A stretch of 11,249 nt of DNA, taken from Gracilibacteraceae bacterium. Lineage in GTDB: Bacteria > Bacillota > Desulfitobacteriia > Desulfitobacteriales > Syntrophobotulaceae. Of the stretch, positions 7,309 through 11,249 are shown piece after piece. The stretch lies in the NCBI GenBank assembly GCA_031263945.1, contig JAISEW010000029.1:1-11249 (forward strand), given 5' to 3'. Position 1 is the stretch's first letter, and every line of letters starts with the position of its first letter. Under the pieces are notes generated by a model that did not search any database, was not told where the DNA came from, and worked only from the letters and a program-made list of their open reading frames with translations. Position numbers and translations under genes: made by a program.

Positions 7309-7312
7309 CTAA
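7294..7312 (-). promoter_or_regulatory. Candidate metal-repressor operator over the start point
   Basis: Minus-strand TTAGCGCAAGCTAATTAGC contains three half-sites: TTAGC, GCTAA and TTAGC. The first two form an inverted repeat with a 4-base gap; the last two abut, giving the 12-base perfect palindrome AGCTAATTAGCT (7293-7304). It begins 2 bases after the -10 box and covers the predicted +1, a place where a bound repressor would block RNA polymerase. It does not match the classic Fur box. The TTAG/CTAA half-sites and 19-base length recall DtxR/IdeR-type operators, but the match is partial. The regulator is unknown. Confidence 0.55.
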
Positions 7313-7314
7313 CA

Positions 7315-7343
7315 ATCATAGCTTATATTTCCTCAATTGTCAA
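7315..7343 (-). promoter_or_regulatory. Sigma-A promoter of the iron operon
   Basis: On the minus strand TTGACA (7343-7338) is followed by exactly 17 bases and TATGAT (7320-7315). The -35 box is perfect and the -10 box differs from TATAAT at one position. It lies 61 bases before the FTR1 start codon and should drive the eight genes down to position 17. Confidence 0.85.
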
Positions 7344-7363
7344 GAGCAAAACGCCCTACAATT

Positions 7364-7392
7364 CAAATTTTATGTCTTGATTCCAAATTTTA
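7364..7392 (-). repeat. Direct repeat TAAAATTTG upstream of the promoter
   Basis: The 9-base word TAAAATTTG occurs at 7392-7384 (starting with the stop codon of the ACT gene) and at 7372-7364, with a 20-base period, about two helical turns. Both copies lie upstream of the -35 box (from about 20 bases onward) in an AT-rich stretch. They could act as an UP-like element or as sites for a regulator, or be chance in AT-rich sequence. No convincing terminator for the ACT-gene transcript was found in this gap. Confidence 0.45.
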
Positions 7393-7818
7393 GGCGAATA
7401 TCTCCCCGTGATCCGCGAGCGCAACGCCTTTTTCGGCAAAAACCGCCTCGGCGCGGTCGTTATCCGTCACGCGCAGTACGACATAGGCGTGGCCGGCCTG
7501 GCGGGTGATAAAAGCGTACAGGTATTCCAAATTGATGTCCGCGTCCGCCAGCACCCGCAAAACTCCGGCCAGGCTCCCCGGCGCGTCCGTCAAAGAGACG
7601 GCGAACACCGGCGTGGCCGAACCCACATATTCGGCGGCGCGCAACACTTCCAGCGCCCGCCGCGGCTCGCTGACTATGAGACGGAGTATCCCAAAATTTT
7701 CCGTATCCGCGATGGACAGCGCGCGCAAATCGATGCCGGCGCCGCCCAGAAGCGCCGTGACTTCCGCCAGAGCGCCCGGCCTGTTTTCCACAAAAACAGA
7801 AATCTGTTCAATCGCCAT
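7390..7818 (-). CDS. Tandem ACT-domain protein
   Basis: A 142-residue protein made of two ACT domains (about 4-66 and 71-138) and nothing else. The first begins with the typical ISVFVENRPGALAEVTALL, the second with FAVSLTDAPGSLAGVLRVL; the Gly after Pro or Ala-Pro is the usual ligand-contact turn of ACT folds, which bind amino acids as regulators. Small tandem ACT proteins of this type are commonly found next to phenylacetate-CoA ligase genes in anaerobes (recalled). It follows the ligase gene by 15 bases with a strong GGGGGAG site, so the two are co-translated. I infer that it senses an aromatic or branched-chain amino acid and adjusts the ligase or a linked pathway. No DNA-binding or catalytic domain is present. 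Confidence 0.9.
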   Translation of the reverse strand: MAIEQISVFVENRPGALAEVTALLGGAGIDLRALSIADTENFGILRLIVSEPRRALEVLRAAEYVGSATPVFAVSLTDAPGSLAGVLRVLADADINLEYLYAFITRQAGHAYVVLRVTDNDRAEAVFAEKGVALADHGEIFA

Positions 7819-7833
7819 CAGAGGCTCCCCCTT

Positions 7834-9129
7834 TCAGATCTTGCGTTTATCGATGATGCGGACAGCCTTGCCTTCGCTGCGGGTGATGCTGCGCGGCGCG
7901 GTCAGCGTCACTTTCGGTGAAATGCCGAGCATGGACTTGAGCGAACTCAGCAGTTCGTCTTCCTTGGCGGCTATGTCCTTTACGGTGTCCGAGAACATTT
8001 CCGGCGTCATTTCCACCTGCACTTCAAAATTATCGGTATAGTTCACGCGGTCTATTATTATCTGATAATTCGGCGGGAAGCCGCAATTCAAAAGCACCGC
8101 CTCTATCTGGGACGGGAAAACGTTGACGCCGCGGATGATGAGCATATCGTCCGTGCGGCCCATCGGTTTGGACATCTTGATCAGCGTGCGCCCGCAGGAG
8201 CAGGGCTGGCGGCTCAGGACGCAAATGTCCCGCGTCCGGTAGCGCAGGAGCGGGAAGGCTTTTTTGCTGATACTGGTGAAAACGGCCTCTCCTTTTTCCC
8301 CTTCCGGCAGCGTCTCGCCCGTATCGGGGTCGATGCACTCGACGAGAAAATGGTCCTCGTTCACATGCATCCCCGTCTGTTCCGCGCACTCGAACGAAAC
8401 CCCCGGCCCGGAGATCTCGGTCAAACCGTAGATATCATAGGCTTTAAGGCCCAGTTTTTGCTCGATATCCCGCCGCATCTCCTCGCTCCAGGCCTCGGCG
8501 CCGAAAATACCGGCCTTGAGCTTGATTTTATCACGCAGCCCCTTTTCGATGATCGTCTCCGCCAGAAAAGCCGCGTAAGAGGGCGTGCAGCAGAGAATGG
8601 TCGCGCCGAGATCTACCATAAATTGGATCTGGCGTTCCGTGTTGCCGGAAGACATCGGCAAAGTCAGGGCGCCTACCTTGTGGGAACCGCCGTTGAGACC
8701 GGGGCCGCCCGTGAAAAGGCCGTAGCCGTAGCAGACGTGTACCACATCCGCCCGGGTCCCGCCCGCCGCGACGATGGCGCGGGCGCAGCACTCATCCCAG
8801 ATGTCGATGTCCGGCTGCGTGTAAAAGGCCACGACCCGCCGCCCCGTAGTGCCGCTGGTCGACTGGATGCGCACGGCTTCCTCCAGCGGCACGGCCAGCA
8901 AACCGTAGGGATAAGCGTCGCGCAGATCGTCTTTCGTGAGAAGGGGCAATTTGGGCAAATCGTCCACCGAGCGGATATCCGCCGGGGTCACGCCGCACTT
9001 GTCCATGAGACGCCGGTAATAGGCGACGTGATCATAGACGTGGCGCACCGTTTCCGCGAGCCGGGCCGACTGGATATCCCGCATGGTTTCCCGTGAAGCG
9101 CATTCCATTTCCCGTTGAAAATAGTTCAC
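7834..9129 (-). CDS. paaK: Phenylacetate-CoA ligase family protein
   Basis: A 431-residue cytoplasmic adenylate-forming enzyme of normal PaaK length. It should activate an aryl acid such as phenylacetate with ATP and CoA to the aryl-CoA. Motifs seen: P-loop STSGTTGRR (90-98), YGLTE (234-238), RYRTRD (296-301), GRTDDM (324-329), and the C-terminal lysine in RSEGKAVRI (Lys421), which is catalytic for adenylation in the superfamily. PCSCGRT (309-315) is the usual Cys pair of anaerobic PaaK forms. The start is GTG, with AAAGGCGGG upstream, 15 bases after the methyltransferase stop. No aerobic phenylacetate (paa epoxidase) genes are present; in anaerobes such ligases often work with indolepyruvate ferredoxin oxidoreductase in amino-acid fermentation. 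The exact acid cannot be told from sequence. Confidence 0.93.
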   Translation of the reverse strand: MNYFQREMECASRETMRDIQSARLAETVRHVYDHVAYYRRLMDKCGVTPADIRSVDDLPKLPLLTKDDLRDAYPYGLLAVPLEEAVRIQSTSGTTGRRVVAFYTQPDIDIWDECCARAIVAAGGTRADVVHVCYGYGLFTGGPGLNGGSHKVGALTLPMSSGNTERQIQFMVDLGATILCCTPSYAAFLAETIIEKGLRDKIKLKAGIFGAEAWSEEMRRDIEQKLGLKAYDIYGLTEISGPGVSFECAEQTGMHVNEDHFLVECIDPDTGETLPEGEKGEAVFTSISKKAFPLLRYRTRDICVLSRQPCSCGRTLIKMSKPMGRTDDMLIIRGVNVFPSQIEAVLLNCGFPPNYQIIIDRVNYTDNFEVQVEMTPEMFSDTVKDIAAKEDELLSSLKSMLGISPKVTLTAPRSITRSEGKAVRIIDKRKI

Positions 9130-9144
9130 CTTATTCCCGCCTTT

Positions 9145-9954
9145 TCAATTAATATGTCCGTTCAGAGCGTAGAGACAAATACCCGCCGCCACCGCGGCGT
9201 TAAGCGACTCGACCCCGCCTAGCATCGGCACGGCCACGCTCATATCCGCCGCCGCTTTAAACTCCTCCTCCACCCCCTGCCCTTCGCTGCCTACCACCAG
9301 CACGAGCGGGGCTTCCAGCGGCCGGACCGCCGTAAAAACCGACGGAGCGTCCATGCGGCATACCGCCAGCAAAGCGCCCCATTCCCGGCACAGAGCGACG
9401 ACCGCCGCCGCGGAAAGCCCGGTCAGGATATGCTGACTGAAAAAAACGCCCATCGCGCCGCGCACCGTCTTAGGATTCCAGAGATCGACCGTGCCTTCCG
9501 TCAGGCATATTTTATCCACGCCGGCCGCCAAAGCCGTGCGCAGGATCGCGCCGAGATTGCCGGGATCGCGGATATTATCCGCCGCCAGCACGATCTCCCC
9601 CGGAGCGGGCGGTCCGATTTCCGTCTCCCGGCGGATGCGCGCCAGAGCCGCGACGCCCGGCGGCGTCTCCAGAGCGCTGATCTTGCGCATCACCGCCGGC
9701 GAAACCTCCTGAACGGCGACGTCGGGCCGGGAAAAATCCCATTCCTCCCCGGCGCTCTCCGGACAGACGAATATTTTTTCGATCTCCGCGCCGCGCAACA
9801 GAGCTTCCCGCAGGAGCCGCCGGCCTTCCAGAAGAAAAAGCCCATGCTCCCGGCGAGCGCGGCCCCGGCGCAGCGCGGCCAGCAGTTTGACCGTATCGTT
9901 ATCCGGCGAGCTGATAACGGGCCGCCGCTCCGCTTGCGGCGCCGGATCCGTCAA
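9145..9954 (-). CDS. TrmH/SpoU-family RNA 2'-O-methyltransferase
   Basis: A 269-residue SPOUT-class enzyme that should transfer methyl from S-adenosylmethionine to a ribose 2'-OH of rRNA or tRNA. The N-terminal substrate-binding part (about 14-110) begins with ISSPDNDTVKLLAALRRGRA. The three SPOUT motifs follow: NIRDPGNLGAILRTA (127-141), VVGSEGQG (220-227) and VPMLGGVESLNAAVAAG (242-258). The last usually reads ESLNVSVAAG, so NAA for NVS is a small deviation. The start is TTG, overlapping the rplT stop by 4 bases (TTGA); the nearest Shine-Dalgarno-like AAGGA is 12 bases away, so translation probably depends on coupling from rplT. Its place behind infC-rpmI-rplT favours an rRNA substrate, but which nucleotide is unknown. 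Confidence 0.92.
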   Translation of the reverse strand: MTDPAPQAERRPVISSPDNDTVKLLAALRRGRARREHGLFLLEGRRLLREALLRGAEIEKIFVCPESAGEEWDFSRPDVAVQEVSPAVMRKISALETPPGVAALARIRRETEIGPPAPGEIVLAADNIRDPGNLGAILRTALAAGVDKICLTEGTVDLWNPKTVRGAMGVFFSQHILTGLSAAAVVALCREWGALLAVCRMDAPSVFTAVRPLEAPLVLVVGSEGQGVEEEFKAAADMSVAVPMLGGVESLNAAVAAGICLYALNGHIN

Positions 9955-10310
9955 CAGGCCAGTTTTTCCTTGACTTTATCCGCCAATTGGGCAAAAGCCG
10001 CGCTGTCGCTTATCGCCAATTCGGAAAGCATTTTGCGGTTCATGTCGATGCCGGCCAGCTTCAGGCCGTACATCAGGCGGCTGTAAGTAATACCCTGCAT
10101 TCTGGCCGCCGCGTTGATGCGGGCGATCCACAGGCGGCGAAAATTCCGCTTGTTTTGTTTACGGTGAACATAGGCGAAAGCCATCGAACGCACGACTTGC
10201 TGTCTGGCGACTTTAAACAGTTTGCTTTTCCGGCCGCGATATCCCCTGGCTAATTTCAGTATTTTCTTATGGCGCTGATGCGCCCGCACGCCTCTTTTAA
10301 CTCTAGCCAC
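9951..10310 (-). CDS. rplT: 50S ribosomal protein L20
   Basis: A 119-residue, very basic protein of normal L20 length, starting ARVKRGVRAHQRHKKILKLA and carrying the L20 signature region around RLWIARINAAARMQGITYSRLM (about 83-104). L20 binds 23S rRNA early in assembly of the large subunit and, in Firmicutes and enterobacteria, also represses its own operon by binding a leader or pseudoknot RNA. The start is GTG at 10310 with AGGAGGG (10325-10319) 8 bases upstream, overlapping the rpmI stop. The gene order infC-rpmI-rplT is the widely conserved one. The stop overlaps the methyltransferase start, so no terminator follows. Confidence 0.98.
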   Translation of the reverse strand: MARVKRGVRAHQRHKKILKLARGYRGRKSKLFKVARQQVVRSMAFAYVHRKQNKRNFRRLWIARINAAARMQGITYSRLMYGLKLAGIDMNRKMLSELAISDSAAFAQLADKVKEKLAC

Positions 10311-10323
10311 GACAAAAACCCTC

Positions 10324-10524
10324 CTATTTCATATATACAATAAGCCGCTCCAGCCGCTTAGCGTCAGTTTTATGCATGATGGCCGACTTGCGCAGGTTAC
10401 GCTTGCGTTTGGGCGATTTTTTTTCCAAAATATGGCTCTTGTAGGCGTGCCGGAGGACTATTTTCCCGGTAGCCGTCTTTTTGAAGCGTTTAGCCGCCCC
10501 CCGATGCGTTTTCATTTTGGGCAT
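10324..10524 (-). CDS. rpmI: 50S ribosomal protein L35
   Basis: A 66-residue, Lys/Arg-rich protein that matches L35 in length and sequence: PKMKTHRGAAKRFKKTATGK at the start and KSPKRKRNLRK in the middle. L35 is a component of the large ribosomal subunit. The ATG at 10524 has GGAGGGG (10537-10531) 6 bases upstream. A 40-base gap follows infC, and 13 bases separate it from rplT. It is expected to be controlled together with rplT by the leader in front of infC. Confidence 0.98.
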   Translation of the reverse strand: MPKMKTHRGAAKRFKKTATGKIVLRHAYKSHILEKKSPKRKRNLRKSAIMHKTDAKRLERLIVYMK

Positions 10525-10564
10525 GACGATCCCCTCCGTTTATTTTTTGCGTTGCTGTTCTTTC

Positions 10565-11080
10565 TTATGCCGTCTGCCGCGGCGTCAGGATCATGATCAT
10601 ATAACGGCCTTCCACCCGCGCTTCCCGCTCGATATTCGCTTCCTCGCGCAGCAGCGCCGCCAAACGCACGCAAAGCTGTCTGCCCTGCTCCGGGTGAGAC
10701 AGTTCCCGGCCGCGAAACATGACGGTCACTTTCACCTTGTCGCCGTCTGCCAAAAATCTCTGCGCGTTGCGAGCTTTTGTGTTGAAATCATGGTCTTCGA
10801 TATTCGGGCGCATCTTCACCTCTTTGATAGAGACGATATTCTGCTTCTTGCGCGCCTCCTTGTCCCTTTTGGCCTGCTCGTACTTATACTTGCCGTAGTC
10901 CATCAGTTTGCAAACCGGAGGCTTCGCCGCCGGGGCAATTTCCACCAGATCGCAATCCTTTTCCACGGCAATCGCCAGCGCGTCTTTCAACGGAACAATC
11001 CCGAGCTGCTCGCCTTCCCCGCTTACAAGCCGAACCTCCCGAGCCCGGATTTCATCGTTAATCCGTAACTCTTTGCTAAT
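10565..11080 (-). CDS. infC: Translation initiation factor IF-3
   Basis: IF-3 binds the 30S subunit, blocks early joining of the 50S subunit and checks the start codon. The N-terminal domain begins ISKELRINDEIRAREVRLVS (first residue read as Met in vivo), then the linker rich in Lys/Arg (YKYEQAKRDKEARKKQN) and the C-terminal domain with RPNIEDHDFNTKARNAQRFL and KVTVMFRGRE. A GTG at 11095 would give a 176-residue form, but it overlaps the ribosome binding site. The better start is ATT at 11080, 5 bases after GGAGGTGA (11093-11086), giving 171 residues that begin where IF-3 homologues begin. A non-standard AUU start is the classic basis of infC self-control, since IF-3 discriminates against it. 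Confidence 0.96.
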   Translation of the reverse strand: MSKELRINDEIRAREVRLVSGEGEQLGIVPLKDALAIAVEKDCDLVEIAPAAKPPVCKLMDYGKYKYEQAKRDKEARKKQNIVSIKEVKMRPNIEDHDFNTKARNAQRFLADGDKVKVTVMFRGRELSHPEQGRQLCVRLAALLREEANIEREARVEGRYMIMILTPRQTA

Positions 11081-11093
11081 GGATATCACCTCC
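11078..11093 (-). promoter_or_regulatory. Ribosome binding site and AUU start codon of infC
   Basis: GGAGGTGA (11093-11086), 5 spacer bases, then ATT (11080-11078). No ATG exists in frame near this site, and the only other candidates are GTG at 11095 and 11089 and ATA at 11086, which lie before or inside the Shine-Dalgarno sequence. This decides the start of IF-3 and implies autogenous translational control. Confidence 0.8.
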
Positions 11094-11139
11094 ACATAAT
11101 TTTACCGCGCCCTCCGCGTTCCTGAAACTTCAGCACAAC

Positions 11140-11165
11140 AAAAAACGGGCGCAAACCACCCGTTT
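11140..11165 (-). terminator. Intrinsic terminator in the infC leader (attenuator)
   Basis: On the minus strand AAACGGGTG (11165-11157) pairs with CGCCCGTTT (11151-11143), nine pairs including one G-U, over the loop GTTTG. It ends in a run of six T (11145-11140), the first three of which lie in the stem. It stands 60 bases before the infC start and after the folded leader, so it would stop transcription before the operon. This is the layout of a ribosomal-protein attenuator. Confidence 0.75.
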
Positions 11166-11242
11166 ACCATTGTTCATGTAACTAACGAACCAGGCGACCT
11201 CATGTACCGCAGGTATGAGGTGAGAAGCGGATGGCCTCTTCT
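11140..11242 (-). ncRNA. Candidate L20-type leader RNA of the infC operon
   Basis: The leader holds, in transcript order, hairpin AGAAG/CTTCT with inner GG/CC (11242-11223), hairpin CCTCAT/ATGAGG with inner ACC/GGT over a TGC loop (11220-11198), a region containing the short GTTC/GAAC pairing (near 11190-11173), and the terminator hairpin. Position before infC-rpmI-rplT in a Bacillota-like genome fits the L20 leader, where excess L20 binds the RNA and favours termination. An alternative pairing, GGCCATCCG (first hairpin) with CGGGTGGTT (terminator 5' arm), could act as antiterminator. The 5' end may lie beyond the window. Family assignment is by position and layout, not by a covariance search. 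Confidence 0.65.
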
Positions 11243-11249
11243 TGACAAA

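Noticed and set aside
7294..7312. Classic Fur box in the iron promoter
   Set aside because: No GATAATGATAATCATTATC-like sequence is present; the half-sites are TTAGC/GCTAA, so only a generic metal-repressor operator is proposed.
7254..7389. Intrinsic terminator after the ACT gene
   Set aside because: The only sizeable hairpin here lies downstream of the iron-operon promoter and has a poor, displaced T run; nothing convincing is found directly after the ACT stop codon.
8350..9096. Plus-strand open frame of about 248 codons
   Set aside because: It is a shadow of the aryl-CoA ligase gene with no family resemblance.
11243..11249. TTGACA-like hexamer at the right edge as a promoter element
   Set aside because: On the plus strand it would point out of the window, and on the minus strand TTGTCA has no -10 box at a suitable distance.

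Overview
The window looks like a piece of chromosome from an anaerobic or microaerophilic member of the Bacillota, possibly the Negativicutes or Clostridia. This is an inference from gene order (infC-rpmI-rplT followed by a SpoU methyltransferase), strong GGAGG-type ribosome binding sites, a candidate L20-type attenuator, and moderately GC-rich coding sequence. The species cannot be named. Every convincing gene is on the minus strand, so transcription runs from the right end to the left. No tRNA, rRNA, CRISPR array, insertion sequence or phage gene was seen.

Unit 1 (about 11249 down to 7390) begins with an untranslated leader that folds into hairpins and ends in an intrinsic terminator, a candidate L20-type attenuator. 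It is followed by infC (probably with an AUU start), rpmI and rplT, then a TrmH/SpoU RNA methyltransferase that overlaps rplT by 4 bases, a PaaK-type aryl-CoA ligase, and a tandem ACT-domain protein. No clear terminator separates these genes, so ligase and ACT protein may share transcription with the ribosomal genes.

Unit 2 (7343 down to 17) starts at a near-perfect sigma-A promoter (TTGACA, 17 bases, TATGAT). Three GCTAA/TTAGC half-sites cover the predicted start point and probably form a metal-dependent repressor operator. Seven further genes follow the first: FTR1-family iron permease, P19/Tp34-type periplasmic metal-binding lipoprotein, DUF2318 membrane protein with a five-cysteine tail, two FtsX/MacB-type ABC permeases, their ATPase, an FMN-binding lipoprotein and a DUF2867 protein. 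The core (FTR1, P19, DUF2318, two permeases, ATPase) corresponds to the P19 iron-uptake locus known from Campylobacter and other bacteria.

The most interesting point is the end of unit 2. The thioredoxin-like proteins that I recall at the end of the Campylobacter locus are replaced by a lipoprotein with a covalent-flavin motif and a DUF2867 protein. A reasonable hypothesis is an extracytoplasmic, flavin-assisted iron redox and uptake system: P19 holds the metal, FTR1 carries it across the membrane, and DUF2318, the ABC module and the FMN lipoprotein supply electrons or mechanical energy. A strong hairpin between the P19 and DUF2318 genes may set different expression of the first two genes and the rest.
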